NCBI RefSeq assembly: GCF_900113905.1
Contig: NZ_FORC01000003.1
Location: 310,001-374,000 of the forward strand
Source of the DNA: Phytopseudomonas argentinensis
Lineage (GTDB): Bacteria; Pseudomonadota; Gammaproteobacteria; Pseudomonadales; Pseudomonadaceae
DNA length: 64,000 nt
Reading direction: 5' to 3'
This document shows positions 45,064 to 53,829 of the stretch, piece after piece. Made by a program: the position numbers and the translations under genes. Position 1 is the first letter of the stretch. Each line of letters opens with the position of its first letter. Below the pieces are notes generated by a model. That model was not told the DNA's origin. It was given only the letters and a program-made list of their open reading frames with translations, and ran no database searches.

Positions 45064-45969
45064 ATGACTACTTTCAATTTCAAAAGCATCGGATACCGTT
45101 TTCGCGGTGGCGCTGTTCGCTATAACGATCTTTCGTATGCTTTATGTATTGATCCCGGTTTGGCAGAGGAACAGCTACCCCACACTGCGTTCTATGCCCT
45201 TGATGCCGGCGATTGGTGCATGTTTGATATCGGTCGCTGGAACGCTCATTCGATCTGCGTTACCCAAACGCCAAAAGACCAAGCCATCGCGCTAGGCGAG
45301 CACGGCAATATTCGCGTGATAGGCAACAACGACGATTACGATGAGCAGATAGCCTGTCCGGGCGTAACGCTGAGTATCATGCGAGAGATACGCAATATCG
45401 GTGGTTTTGCCTATGTCTGCGGCATGGATCGTCAGGTTTTCAAACGAGAAAGCCCAGGCAATTGGATCGTTCTACACGGCGATATGCCTAAGCAACCGGC
45501 CAAGGACATGGTTTTCGGGTTCGAATCCATTCATGGCTACAATGAGCAAAATATCTACGCCGTCGGCTGGTATGGCGAAATCTGGCATTTCGACGGTAAA
45601 ACCTGGAAGAACTGCGCCAGCCCTACCAACATAAACCTCACTCGGGTGTGCTGTGCCGACGATGGCTGGGTTTATGCCTGCGGCATGCATGGCATTCTTT
45701 TGAAGGGTAAAAACGATCAATGGGAAACCATCGATCATGAGGCAACCGATTCGGATCTATGGGATCTTGAGTGGTTCGCGGGCAAGCTTTATATCTCTAC
45801 ACTCCACGCACTGTACTGGCTCAATGGAGGCCAGCTTGAGCTGGTCGACTTCGGTGTTTTGATCCCCAATAGTTGCCACAGCTTGAGTAGTGCAGATGGG
45901 CTGCTCTGGTCCATCGGGGAAAATGACATCCTGGCCTTCGACGGCACTTCGTGGACCCGAGTCGAGTAA
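45064..45969 (+). CDS. Putative immunity protein to the GHH toxin (Tsi7-like, propeller-like)
   Basis: 301 residues, no signal peptide, so cytoplasmic, as needed against a DNase. Repeated short beta motifs (FAYVCGMDRQVFKRESPGNW; IYAVGWYGEIWHFDGKTWKN; WVYACGMHGILLKGKNDQWE; KLYISTLHALYWLNGGQLE) suggest a beta-propeller. Its gene starts 12 bases after the toxin and ends overlapping the next (TAATG). It is the most AT-rich gene of the island. Immunity is inferred from position and is the standard arrangement at the tse7-tsi7 locus. Confidence 0.75.
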   Translation: MTTFNFKSIGYRFRGGAVRYNDLSYALCIDPGLAEEQLPHTAFYALDAGDWCMFDIGRWNAHSICVTQTPKDQAIALGEHGNIRVIGNNDDYDEQIACPGVTLSIMREIRNIGGFAYVCGMDRQVFKRESPGNWIVLHGDMPKQPAKDMVFGFESIHGYNEQNIYAVGWYGEIWHFDGKTWKNCASPTNINLTRVCCADDGWVYACGMHGILLKGKNDQWETIDHEATDSDLWDLEWFAGKLYISTLHALYWLNGGQLELVDFGVLIPNSCHSLSSADGLLWSIGENDILAFDGTSWTRVE

Positions 45970-47204
45970 TGATCGCCATCATCCTCGACCAGCACGCCGA
46001 AGAAGCCGCCTTTCTAGCCGGCCTGCGCAGCTACGCCATTAGCGCGCCGCATTATGACCTGGCCCATCTCGGCGATCTGGACGAGCGGATCGAGGCCCAT
46101 CTCGATGGTCTGCAGATCGCCGGCCTCAAGGGGCTTCATCTGTTGCTGGAGCAACTCACCCCTCACGCCCAAGGCGAGGTATTCGCCACGGCTGCGCTGG
46201 CGCTGCGGCTGGGCAACGAGAGCGCACTGGAAACCCTGTATCAGCACCTGCATGCCAACCCCGAGGGCGAGGCGTTTCTTGTCGCCGCATTGGGCTGGCT
46301 GGAGTGGCACGAGGTCTCCAAGCTGATCGAGCGCGACCTCAATGCCACTGACGCCCAGCGTCGCCGGATCGCCCTGACGGCCCATGCCCTGCACGGCAAG
46401 GATCCCGGCCCGGCGCTGCTGTCGGCCCTCGGCCACGGTGATGCCAGCGTACTGGCTGCCGCGGCTCGGCTGGCTGGCACTCTGCGGCGTCGCGATCTGC
46501 TGCAGCCGCTGCGTCAGCACCGCCTCCACGGCGACGATGACGTCCGCTTCTGGAGCAACTCGGCCAGTGTCCAGATGGGTGATCAGGAAGCGCTCGGCAA
46601 CCTGCGCCTGTTCGCCGAACAGCCGGGTGAACGGCGCCGGCCTGCGCTCGAGGTGCTGCTCGCCTGGCAACCGCGGGAGGCCAGCGTCGCCTGGTTGCGC
46701 GGCCTGATGCAGAGCGAGGCGCACCGCCATATGGCGATCCAGGCCATCGGCCTGCTCGGTGATCCGCAGACCATAGCCTGGCTGATCCGCCAGATGCACG
46801 AACTGCCCACGGCCCGCGCTGCGGGCGAAGCATTCAGCCTGATCACTGGCGCCGACCTCGCGGAACTCGACCTGGAATTGAGCGTCTATCCCGACTACGA
46901 CGAAGGCCCTACCGATGATCCGTCCGACGCCAACGTCGCCATGGACCCGGACATCGACCTGCCCTGGCCCGATCCGCAGCAGGTCGAGCAATGGTGGCAA
47001 GGTCAGCAGCACAGCTTGCAGCCAGGCACCGGGTATCTGCTGGGCCAGCCGTTCAGCGAAAGACAGTGCATGGCCGTGCTGCGCAGCGGTACACAGCGGC
47101 AGAGACGTGCAGCGGCCAGTTTGCTCGCGCGCTACCAGCCGACCAGCGTTCTGTTTGCAACGGATGCGCCGGCGCGCCGGCAAAAGCGATTGCTGGGCTG
47201 CTGA
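45969..47204 (+). CDS. TIGR02270-type HEAT-repeat-like protein, T6SS-associated
   Basis: 411 residues, cytoplasmic. Alpha-helical repeats (LLSALGHGDASVLAAAARLA; IQAIGLLGDPQTIAWLIRQM; VSKLIERDLNATDAQRRRIA) look like HEAT/armadillo units; ALEVLLAWQPREASVAWL and the late GYLLGQPFSERQCMAVLRSG match TIGR02270. The start at 45969 overlaps the previous stop by one base. High GC, unlike the immunity gene before it. Equivalent proteins follow tsi7 in P. aeruginosa (PA0101). Function unknown, possibly adaptor or chaperone. Confidence 0.72.
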   Translation: MIAIILDQHAEEAAFLAGLRSYAISAPHYDLAHLGDLDERIEAHLDGLQIAGLKGLHLLLEQLTPHAQGEVFATAALALRLGNESALETLYQHLHANPEGEAFLVAALGWLEWHEVSKLIERDLNATDAQRRRIALTAHALHGKDPGPALLSALGHGDASVLAAAARLAGTLRRRDLLQPLRQHRLHGDDDVRFWSNSASVQMGDQEALGNLRLFAEQPGERRRPALEVLLAWQPREASVAWLRGLMQSEAHRHMAIQAIGLLGDPQTIAWLIRQMHELPTARAAGEAFSLITGADLAELDLELSVYPDYDEGPTDDPSDANVAMDPDIDLPWPDPQQVEQWWQGQQHSLQPGTGYLLGQPFSERQCMAVLRSGTQRQRRAAASLLARYQPTSVLFATDAPARRQKRLLGC

Positions 47205-47239
47205 GCCCAGGCGATCAACGACACAAGGAGAGTGCGAAC

Positions 47240-47440
47240 ATGCTCAAGAAATCCCAGCTGGCCCCGTCGCTATACTGCAGCGCCAGCCATGGGCAGAAAT
47301 CCCGCTCGAAGAAACCGCCTGCTCACAGGCATGACTACTTCATCAGTCTGCGCATAGCGCCGCTGATTTCGCCTTGCCGCAGCAATCAACGTGCGGCACG
47401 TCCCGAAACGCTCAGCCATTCGGCGAGGGAACGACCTTGA
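47240..47440 (+). CDS. Doubtful small open frame
   Basis: 66 codons beginning MLKKSQLAPSLYCSASHGQ, preceded by AAGGAG at good spacing. No family recognised; composition (many R, S, P) is unlike a folded protein. It overlaps the start of the DUF6795 gene by 4 bases, which could give translational coupling. It may be a remnant or a coupling leader peptide rather than a functional gene. Confidence 0.3.
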   Translation: MLKKSQLAPSLYCSASHGQKSRSKKPPAHRHDYFISLRIAPLISPCRSNQRAARPETLSHSARERP

Positions 47441-47907
47441 ACCGTAAAACACTTTCCTGCTGCGCATTGCTGCTTATCGGACTACTCACACAGGGTTACG
47501 CCATGGCTTTTTCCAAGACGCTTTATCTGTTCTCCGAGGTCGAGGGCACCGTGTTGCTCGATGGCAAGCCCGCGCAAGGCGTGGAGATCGAGCAGGAATA
47601 TCACTGGCACTGGAAGAACGAGCACCGCAAGAACAGGGTGCAAAGCGATGCACAAGGTCGCTTCCATTTTCCGGCCGTGACGGCCAAGTCACTGACCGCC
47701 GGTTTCATGCCTCACGAGCCGGTGATCGGCCAGCGCATCACGCTGCGCTTCCAGGGCAAGGAACACAAAGGCTGGGTGTTCACCAAGCACAACTACGACG
47801 ATCAGGGCGAGGTGAAGGACCGGCCGCTGAAGTTCACCTGCGAGCTGAACAGCGAGCCCGTCGCTCATCCTGAAACAGAAACATTTGGCATCTGCGTTCT
47901 TCAATAA
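47437..47907 (+). CDS. DUF6795 exported protein, putative lipase immunity
   Basis: 156 residues from a TTG start at 47437, chosen because it has CGAGGGA before it and yields an export signal (NRKTLSCCALLLIGLLTQGYAMA); the longer frame from 47374 has neither. The mature domain is a carboxypeptidase-regulatory-like beta sandwich (EVEGTVLLDGKPAQGVEIEQ; GRFHFPAVTAKSL), as in DUF6795. A periplasmic beta protein immediately upstream of a class 3 lipase is the expected arrangement of a T6SS phospholipase immunity protein. Immunity is an inference. Confidence 0.65.
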   Translation: MNRKTLSCCALLLIGLLTQGYAMAFSKTLYLFSEVEGTVLLDGKPAQGVEIEQEYHWHWKNEHRKNRVQSDAQGRFHFPAVTAKSLTAGFMPHEPVIGQRITLRFQGKEHKGWVFTKHNYDDQGEVKDRPLKFTCELNSEPVAHPETETFGICVLQ

Positions 47908-47942
47908 CGCCTGCCCTCTCACCAGACCAGAAGGATCCGGTT

Positions 47943-49094
47943 GTGAACCCACTGAGCCCCAAACAATCTGCCCAGATCGCCACCCACGTTTATACCGTCA
48001 AGGATGCCGTCATGTCGTCCATGGGCGGGGTGGAAGACGAAGCTGCCCGTCTCGGCTTGAGCAACTCCTTTGATTTCTCCAATTTGCAAATGGCCAGCGG
48101 AACCAGCGGGGCCGTTTTCCGTACCCGGACCGGCTTCGCCTATGCGGTGCATGGCGTGGGCGGGCGGCAGGGGGAGATGCTGCTGGCGTTTCGTGGCACT
48201 GACAGCATCGCCGACGCCCTGACCGATGCGAATGCCGGTCTGCAGCGCGGCCCGAGTACCTGGCCTGTGCATGCCGGATTCAATGAGACCTTCTCGTCCC
48301 TGCGCAAAGATCTCGAGGGTTTCATGCGCGGACGCAACCCCAGCACCGTGCACTGTGTCGGCCATAGCCTGGGCGGCGCGCTGGCTACCCTGGCGGCGGA
48401 CCACCTCAGCGAATTGGGCGTGGCAGGGATCAAACTCTATACTTTCGGTTCGCCGCGCACCGGTGTAGGCGGCTTTGCCCGCCATCTCAGCGGCAAGCTT
48501 GGCGCCACCAATATCCATCGGGTGTATCACAGTGCCGACCCGGTGAGCATGGTGCCGATCTTTCCATTCAGCCACGTACCGGTCAGCGGCAATGTCTGCA
48601 TGATTCCCTGGAAGGGCGCGCAGATCAGCCCCAATGCACACCGCATGACCCAGTACCTGCCCGCCATTGGCGACGCTACCTGGACAGGGCTGTATCGCAA
48701 TCCGGAACCGCCTCTTGATCGGGAAATCGACATTTGGCTGGAAAGCGCCAGCTACGGCCCGACCATGTTTTCCGCAGCAACGCTGTGGATGATATCCAAG
48801 GCCATGCAGTACCTGCTCAAGAAGGCGGCCAATATCGTCGTCGGCAGCGCGATCACCCTGAGCATGACGGTGCTCGATCAGATTGCCGGCGTTCTGGTGC
48901 AGGGTGCTCAGATCTGCAAGGACATCAGCGATTCGATCCGCGCGCTGATCGTGAAGATCTTCAACTTTCTGGGCCGTGCAGTGCCCGCGACGATTGAAGT
49001 GACCACCTTCTTCCTGCGCTGGGTGCTCAATCTGCTCGCCAGGGCCGTGGTGGACATGGCACGCCAGGCCATGCAGCTGGTCGTACGCTCCTGA
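47943..49094 (+). CDS. Class 3 lipase, putative T6SS (Tle-type) effector
   Basis: 383 residues, no signal peptide, GTG start behind AAGGATC. The alpha/beta-hydrolase nucleophile elbow is G140-H-S142-L-G-G; the likely triad is S142, D199 (HSADPVSMV) and H233 (PNAHRM). AYAVHGVGGRQGEMLLAFRG is the family's N-terminal core. After residue 265 comes a long extension of amphipathic/hydrophobic helices (LWMISKAMQYLLKKAANIVV; IVVGSAITLSMTVLDQIAGV; VTTFFLRWVLNLLARAVVDM), probably membrane-inserting. No signal peptide plus T6SS neighbourhood and a periplasmic partner suggest secretion as an antibacterial lipase. A housekeeping lipase is possible. Confidence 0.72.
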   Translation: MNPLSPKQSAQIATHVYTVKDAVMSSMGGVEDEAARLGLSNSFDFSNLQMASGTSGAVFRTRTGFAYAVHGVGGRQGEMLLAFRGTDSIADALTDANAGLQRGPSTWPVHAGFNETFSSLRKDLEGFMRGRNPSTVHCVGHSLGGALATLAADHLSELGVAGIKLYTFGSPRTGVGGFARHLSGKLGATNIHRVYHSADPVSMVPIFPFSHVPVSGNVCMIPWKGAQISPNAHRMTQYLPAIGDATWTGLYRNPEPPLDREIDIWLESASYGPTMFSAATLWMISKAMQYLLKKAANIVVGSAITLSMTVLDQIAGVLVQGAQICKDISDSIRALIVKIFNFLGRAVPATIEVTTFFLRWVLNLLARAVVDMARQAMQLVVRS

Positions 49095-49100
49095 GTAAAA

Positions 49101-49127
49101 AAAGCGGCGCCCTCAAGGCGCCGCTTT
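49101..49127. terminator. Bidirectional terminator AAAGCGGCGCC-CTCAA-GGCGCCGCTTT
   Basis: 11-bp perfect stem (49101-49111 / 49117-49127), flanked by A-run on the left and TTT on the right, between the lipase stop and the convergent DUF3299 stop. It ends the island's transcript and that of the opposing gene. Confidence 0.85.
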
Positions 49128-49131
49128 CCCA

Positions 49132-49665
49132 TCACAGATCGTTTTCCTCGACCATTCTCGCGCTGCTGGCATCCAGCGCATAGGCCGCATCGGCCAGATC
49201 GTTGCTGACGGACTCGATCTTCAATGTGCCATTGACCCATAGCGGCTCGTAGATATCGTCCAGGGCGATGCCCTTGGGGTAGCGCACCAGCACCAGTTGG
49301 TTGGGCGGCGGTGGCGGGACGTGGATGCAGGCGCCCGGGTAGGGCACCAGAAAGAACAGCGTGCTGCGCCCGGCGTTGTCGGTTTCCAGCGGGACTGGAT
49401 AGCCGCCGAGGCGGATCTTCTTGCCGTTCATGGCCGGCACCGTCTTGGCCGAATACATGACGGCGGGCAAACCTTTTTCCTGTTGCTTCAAACCGCCCTT
49501 GCTGTCGAAGGTGCCGGCCCCTTCCGGACCGTTGTGGGTGATCTCCGGCATCTGCTCCAGGGCACGCTGATCCTCTTCGGGCATCAGCTCCAGCCAGTCG
49601 GTTTCAGGGAGTTCGGCGCGGGCGAAGCCGCTCAGCAACAGCAGGACCAACAGCAGGTAACGCAT
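49132..49665 (-). CDS. DUF3299 exported protein
   Basis: 177 residues with signal peptide MRYLLLVLLLLSGFARA. DUF3299 motifs: VRLGG-like KIRLGGYPVPLETD, FFLVPYPGACIHVPPPPPNQ and YPKGIALDDIYEPLWVNG. One conserved cysteine in the GACIHVPPP loop. In related genomes these proteins accompany ABC-type lipid or metal transport genes, which are not present here. Periplasmic; function unknown. Confidence 0.75.
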   Translation of the reverse strand: MRYLLLVLLLLSGFARAELPETDWLELMPEEDQRALEQMPEITHNGPEGAGTFDSKGGLKQQEKGLPAVMYSAKTVPAMNGKKIRLGGYPVPLETDNAGRSTLFFLVPYPGACIHVPPPPPNQLVLVRYPKGIALDDIYEPLWVNGTLKIESVSNDLADAAYALDASSARMVEENDL

Positions 49666-49731
49666 CGACGGGACTCACGGTGGTAATGGCCAACAGGGAG
49701 TAGCCAGGCGTCGATGCGTCAGGCTACCGGT

Positions 49732-49980
49732 TTAGCGTTTCTTGGTGATCATGCCGTAGATCACCAGCAGAATGATCGCACCGACCACCGCGCCGATGAA
49801 ACCAGCGCCTTCACCTGCCTGGTAGATACCCAGGGCCTGGCCACCGTAGGTGGCAGCGATGGAACCACCGATACCCAGCAGGATGGTCATGATCCAGCCC
49901 ATGCTGTCATCGCCAGGCTTGAGGAAACGGGCAATCAAACCCACGATCAGGCCGATTAGAATAGTGCCGATAATACCCAT
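49732..49980 (-). CDS. GlsB/YeaQ/YmgE family stress membrane protein
   Basis: 82 residues, almost entirely membrane: three helices (IIGTILIGLIVGLIARFL; GWIMTILLGIGGSIAATYGG; GFIGAVVGAIILLVIYGMIT) with glycine-rich packing and a TKKR end. It is a typical transglycosylase-associated/GlsB family protein, often general-stress induced. GGAGGGCGTC precedes the ATG. Confidence 0.88.
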   Translation of the reverse strand: MGIIGTILIGLIVGLIARFLKPGDDSMGWIMTILLGIGGSIAATYGGQALGIYQAGEGAGFIGAVVGAIILLVIYGMITKKR

Positions 49981-49999
49981 GACGCCCTCCAGAATTGAA

Positions 50000-50027
50000 A
50001 AAGGCGCCGCACTGCTGCGGCGCCTTT
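50000..50027 (-). terminator. Intrinsic terminator of purEK
   Basis: AAAGGCGCCGCA (50000-50011) pairs with TGCGGCGCCTTT (50016-50027) around CTGC. Read on the minus strand it is followed by TTTTTC, a complete intrinsic terminator 53 bases after the purK stop and before the GlsB-type gene. Confidence 0.88.
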
Positions 50028-50079
50028 CATCTGACGAGAGCGGCGGCGCAGAGGTTCAACCTGCCTCGCCCGCGCCTGT

Positions 50080-51165
50080 CTAGCCTGCGGCGATAAGCGC
50101 CTGCACCTCGGCGATACGGCTGTCGAGGGTCGCTCGGTCCGCGCAACGCAGGGTGGCGTGGCCGACCTTGCGACCGGCCTTGAAGGCCTTGCCGTAGTGG
50201 TGCAGGTGGCAATCGTCGATGGCCGCCACCTTATCCACAGCGGGTACGCTGCCGATGAAGTTGAGCATGGCGCTCTCGCCGACCTTGGCGGTCGAGCCCA
50301 GCGGCAGGCCAGCAACGGCGCGCAGGTGGTTCTCGAACTGGCTGCACTCGGCGCCTTCGATGGTCCAGTGCCCGGAGTTGTGCACCCGTGGAGCGATCTC
50401 GTTGGCCTTGAGGCCGCCATCGACTTCGAAGAACTCGAAGGCCAGTACGCCCACGTAATCGAGCTGCTTGAGCACGCGGCCGACGTAATCTTCGGCCAGC
50501 GCCTGCAGCGGATGGTCGGTGCTGGCGATCGACAGGCTGAGAATGCCGCTGTCGTGGGTGTTGTGCACCAGCGGGTAGAAGCGCGTCTCGCCATCACGGC
50601 CACGCACGGCCACCAGCGACACTTCACCCGTGAACGGCACGAAGCCTTCGAGAATGCACGGCACGCTGCCCAGCTCGGCGAAGGCGCCGCTGACGTCTTC
50701 GGGCGCGCGCAGCACCTTCTGACCCTTGCCGTCGTAGCCCAGGGTGCGGGTCTTCATCACCGCCGGCAGGCCGATGCTGGCCACTGCGGCATCCAGGTCA
50801 GCCTGGGACTGGATATCGGCGAACTCGGGCGTCGGGATGCCGAGATCCTTGAACATCGACTTCTCGAACCAGCGATCACGGGCGATGCGCAGCGCTTCGG
50901 CGCCCGGGTAGACCGGCACGAACTGCGACAGGAAGGCCACGGTTTCCGCCGGCACGCTCTCGAACTCGAAGGTCACCAGGTCGACCTCGTCGGCCAGCTG
51001 GCGCAGGTGATCCTGATCACCGTAGTCGGCACGGATATGCTCGCCCAGCGCCTGTGCACAGGCATCGGGGGCCGGGTCGAGAAATGCGAAATTCATCCCC
51101 AGCGGGGTACCCGCGAGGGCCAACATGCGGCCGAGCTGGCCGCCGCCGATTACGCCGATCTTCAT
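50080..51165 (-). CDS. purK: N5-carboxyaminoimidazole ribonucleotide synthase
   Basis: 361-residue ATP-grasp enzyme that carboxylates AIR with bicarbonate and ATP to give N5-CAIR in purine synthesis. N-terminal [19 protein letters not shown] is the PurK hallmark; ATP-grasp parts include PAVMKTRTLGYDGKGQKV and EFFEVDGGLKANEIAPRVHNSGHWT. The start at 51165 overlaps the purE stop by one base (TAATG); the open frame upstream to 51435 lies in purE. Normal length. Confidence 0.95.
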   Translation of the reverse strand: MKIGVIGGGQLGRMLALAGTPLGMNFAFLDPAPDACAQALGEHIRADYGDQDHLRQLADEVDLVTFEFESVPAETVAFLSQFVPVYPGAEALRIARDRWFEKSMFKDLGIPTPEFADIQSQADLDAAVASIGLPAVMKTRTLGYDGKGQKVLRAPEDVSGAFAELGSVPCILEGFVPFTGEVSLVAVRGRDGETRFYPLVHNTHDSGILSLSIASTDHPLQALAEDYVGRVLKQLDYVGVLAFEFFEVDGGLKANEIAPRVHNSGHWTIEGAECSQFENHLRAVAGLPLGSTAKVGESAMLNFIGSVPAVDKVAAIDDCHLHHYGKAFKAGRKVGHATLRCADRATLDSRIAEVQALIAAG

Positions 51166-51656
51166 TACTGCGCCCTCGGGTCCGGGTTTTCCAGCACGGT
51201 GTTGGTCTGCTCGTCGCGGAACTGCTTGAGCGCCGCATGGAACTGCGGGTGCTGGTGACCGAGGATACTGGCCGCCAGCAGCGCGGCATTGATGGCACCG
51301 GCCTTGCCGATGGCCAGGGTAGCCACCGGAATACCGGCCGGCATCTGCACGATGGACAGCAGCGAATCGACGCCCGAGAGCATGGACGACTGCACCGGCA
51401 CGCCAAGTACCGGCAGGTGCGTCTTGGCGGCGCACATGCCCGGCAGGTGAGCGGCACCGCCGGCACCGGCGATGATCACCTGGATGCCACGACCTTCGGC
51501 TTCTTCGGCGTACTGGAACAGCAGATCCGGGGTGCGGTGGGCGGACACCACCTTCACCTCATTGGGGATGCCCAGCTTGTCGAGCATCTCGACGGTATGG
51601 CTCAGGGTGCTCCAATCGGATTTGGAACCCATGATTACGCCAACCAGTGCGCTCAT
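51165..51656 (-). CDS. purE: N5-carboxyaminoimidazole ribonucleotide mutase
   Basis: 163-residue class I PurE, converting N5-CAIR to [14 protein letters not shown] (active-site serine and aspartate) and SAHRTPD (catalytic histidine) are present, with [14 protein letters not shown]. It is translationally coupled to purK. Its promoter and a hairpin leader are at 51734-51773. Confidence 0.95.
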   Translation of the reverse strand: MSALVGVIMGSKSDWSTLSHTVEMLDKLGIPNEVKVVSAHRTPDLLFQYAEEAEGRGIQVIIAGAGGAAHLPGMCAAKTHLPVLGVPVQSSMLSGVDSLLSIVQMPAGIPVATLAIGKAGAINAALLAASILGHQHPQFHAALKQFRDEQTNTVLENPDPRAQ

Positions 51657-51733
51657 CGTCTTGCCTCTCTACGTCTCGGGCGCAGGGCGCCATGTCGATG
51701 GATCGGGCGCCTGGCGCCTCGGCATAAACCAAA

Positions 51734-51773
51734 AGCCACGCGAGGGCGTGGCTTGTAGAAACCGGCAATTATA
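51734..51773 (-). promoter_or_regulatory. purEK promoter -10 and leader hairpin
   Basis: On the minus strand a perfect TATAAT (51768-51773) is followed by AAGCCACGC-CCT-CGCGTGGCTTTT, an 8-bp stem with a T-run at about 51734-51753, then about 75 bases to the purE ATG. The hairpin lies within the predicted transcript and looks like an attenuator or intrinsic terminator. The -35 box is weak. It might also serve as a terminator for readthrough from the opposite side. Confidence 0.55.
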
Positions 51774-51907
51774 CTGCAGCCGTGCACAAATCGATAATCG
51801 ACCGCCCGTCGGCCCCTGGTGCATTACCCGCTGCAGTTGTCCTGAAGCAATGCCCGGCTCGCCGAGCCTTGCATACTGGTGGTTCTCATCGAGAGGAGGA
51901 TCGCGCC

Positions 51908-52930
51908 ATGCAGCAGACCATGAAAGCAGCCGTCGTCCATGCCTTTGGCGAGCCGTTGCGGCTCGAAGAGGTGAAGGTTCCCCTGCCCGGCCCCGGGCAG
52001 ATATTGGTGAAGATCGAGGCGGCGGGCGTCTGCCACACCGACCTGCACGCCGCCGACGGCGACTGGCCGGTGAAGCCCAGCCTGCCGTTCATTCCCGGCC
52101 ATGAAAGCGTCGGCTATGTCGCTGCGGTCGGTGCCGGGGTAACCCGGGTGCGTGAGGGCGACCGGGTCGGCGTACCCTGGCTGTATACCGCCTGCGGCTG
52201 CTGCGAGCACTGTCTGACGGGCTGGGAAACCCTGTGCGCCGAGCAGCAGAACACCGGCTACTCGGTCAACGGCAGCTACGCCGATTACGTGCTGGCCGAT
52301 CCCAACTATGTGGGCATCCTGCCGAAGAGCGTCGAGTTCGCCGAGATCGCGCCGATTCTCTGCGCCGGCGTCACCGTCTACAAAGGCCTGAAAGTGACCG
52401 GCGCCCGGCCCGGCCAGTGGGTGGCGATTTCCGGTATCGGCGGCCTGGGTCACGTGGCCGTGCAGTACGCTCGCGCCATGGGACTGCACGTGGCCGCCAT
52501 CGACGTGGACGACGCCAAGCTGGCGCTGGCCAAAAAGCTCGGCGCCAGCCTGACCATCAATGCCCGCCAGGAAAACCCGGCCGAGATCATTCAGCGCGAC
52601 ATTGGCGGCGCCCATGGCGTACTGGTCACCGCGGTGTCGAACAGCGCCTTCGGCCAGGCGATCGGCATGGCCCGGCGTGGCGGCACCGTTGCCCTGGTGG
52701 GCCTGCCGCCGGGCGACTTCCCGACGCCGATCTTCGATGTGGTGCTCAAGGCCATCAGCATCACCGGTTCCATCGTAGGTACCCGCGCGGATCTGCAGGA
52801 AGCCCTGGACTTCGCCGGCGAAGGGGTGGTCAAGGCGACCATCCACCGTGACCGCCTGGACAACGTCAACGGCGTGCTCGAACAGCTGCGTGCCGGGCAG
52901 ATCGAAGGCCGGGTGGTGATGCAGTTCTGA
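51908..52930 (+). CDS. adhP: Zinc-dependent alcohol dehydrogenase AdhP
   Basis: 340-residue NAD-dependent alcohol dehydrogenase of the AdhP/AdhA type, oxidising ethanol and other primary alcohols. Catalytic zinc ligands are in [14 protein letters not shown] and PGHESVG; the structural zinc site is [15 protein letters not shown]. Rossmann motif [20 protein letters not shown]. The ATG at 51908 has GAGGAGGATC upstream; an alternative is the ATG four codons later ([11 protein letters not shown]). Monocistronic, divergent from purEK. Confidence 0.92.
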   Translation: MQQTMKAAVVHAFGEPLRLEEVKVPLPGPGQILVKIEAAGVCHTDLHAADGDWPVKPSLPFIPGHESVGYVAAVGAGVTRVREGDRVGVPWLYTACGCCEHCLTGWETLCAEQQNTGYSVNGSYADYVLADPNYVGILPKSVEFAEIAPILCAGVTVYKGLKVTGARPGQWVAISGIGGLGHVAVQYARAMGLHVAAIDVDDAKLALAKKLGASLTINARQENPAEIIQRDIGGAHGVLVTAVSNSAFGQAIGMARRGGTVALVGLPPGDFPTPIFDVVLKAISITGSIVGTRADLQEALDFAGEGVVKATIHRDRLDNVNGVLEQLRAGQIEGRVVMQF

Positions 52931-52934
52931 GCAG

Positions 52935-52981
52935 GGCGTTTGCCAGCGGGAACGGGCTCACAGTGCCCGCTGTCAGACGCC
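52935..52981 (+). terminator. Long hairpin after adhP
   Basis: A 16-base stem (52935-52950 with 52966-52981) with one G-T pair and one mismatch, loop of 15 bases, 4 bases after the adhP stop. Probably the adhP terminator, although the T-run is weak. Confidence 0.6.
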
Positions 52982-53018
52982 GTTAGAATCGCTCCATCAC
53001 CCACCAAAGGACTACGCC

Positions 53019-53816
53019 ATGACACGGCTGTCGCTGCTTATCGCCTCAACCTTCCTGACCTTCAACGCCAGCGCCCTGGAACTGGCGAAATACCCCAAAA
53101 CCTTCGCCGCCGACAAGGGCATCAGTGTCGTCGTCGCCCCCAGCAGCGACGAGAAGCAGGCCCTGGTGCAGATCAGCGGCATCAACCATCCGCTCGATGA
53201 AGTGGTGCTGCTGACCGACGTCAACGCGCGCAGCCAGGACGAAAGCGACTACGCGACCACCCTCGATGGCAGCGCCTACGTGCTGATAGGCCAGCGCCAG
53301 GAGTGGGGCGGCGAGTCCTACCAGCTGTACCTGCCGGGCAACCGTGAGCCGCTGTACCTGAGCTTTGACGAAAAGGCCAGCAAGGCGGTCAAACCGACTG
53401 AGCTGCTGGCACTGTACGAGAAGCAGAAAAAGGATGGTGTGCAGGACAAGCTGGCCAAGTTCGACCGAGAGAAGCGCCAGCAGTACCACGTCGAACGCCT
53501 GCAGCAGATGGATGCCGAGGCCTCGACCAGCTGCGGTACCACCCTGAAGACCGACGTGAACTGGCAGGCCTTGGATGAGCAGCTGCTCAAGGAGCTGAGC
53601 GTATCCGGCTATTGCGGCGAGGTGGTCAACCAGATGAACAACCTGTGCAGCAGCTCGCCGGCCTTCAAGGAGCAGGCTGCCAAGCTGAACACCGTCGAAT
53701 GCAGCTTCGGCAAGGAAATGAAGATTCGCGAACAGGGCAATCACATCCTGTTCAGCACCGAGCGCGACGCGGCCAACCAAGGTGACTTCATCAACGCCTT
53801 CCTGCGTAATCGCTGA
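53019..53816 (+). CDS. Exported protein of unknown function
   Basis: 265 residues. Signal peptide MTRLSLLIASTFLTFNASA, cleaved near residue 19. AAGGA precedes the start. The mature part begins LELAKYPKTFAADKGISVVV, has a charged helical middle (LALYEKQKKDGVQDKLAKFD) and four cysteines (SCGTTL, GYCGEVV, LCSSS, VECSFG) likely paired as disulphides. No family was recognised. Probably periplasmic. Confidence 0.65.
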   Translation: MTRLSLLIASTFLTFNASALELAKYPKTFAADKGISVVVAPSSDEKQALVQISGINHPLDEVVLLTDVNARSQDESDYATTLDGSAYVLIGQRQEWGGESYQLYLPGNREPLYLSFDEKASKAVKPTELLALYEKQKKDGVQDKLAKFDREKRQQYHVERLQQMDAEASTSCGTTLKTDVNWQALDEQLLKELSVSGYCGEVVNQMNNLCSSSPAFKEQAAKLNTVECSFGKEMKIREQGNHILFSTERDAANQGDFINAFLRNR

Positions 53817-53829
53817 GCGAACTGTGCCG

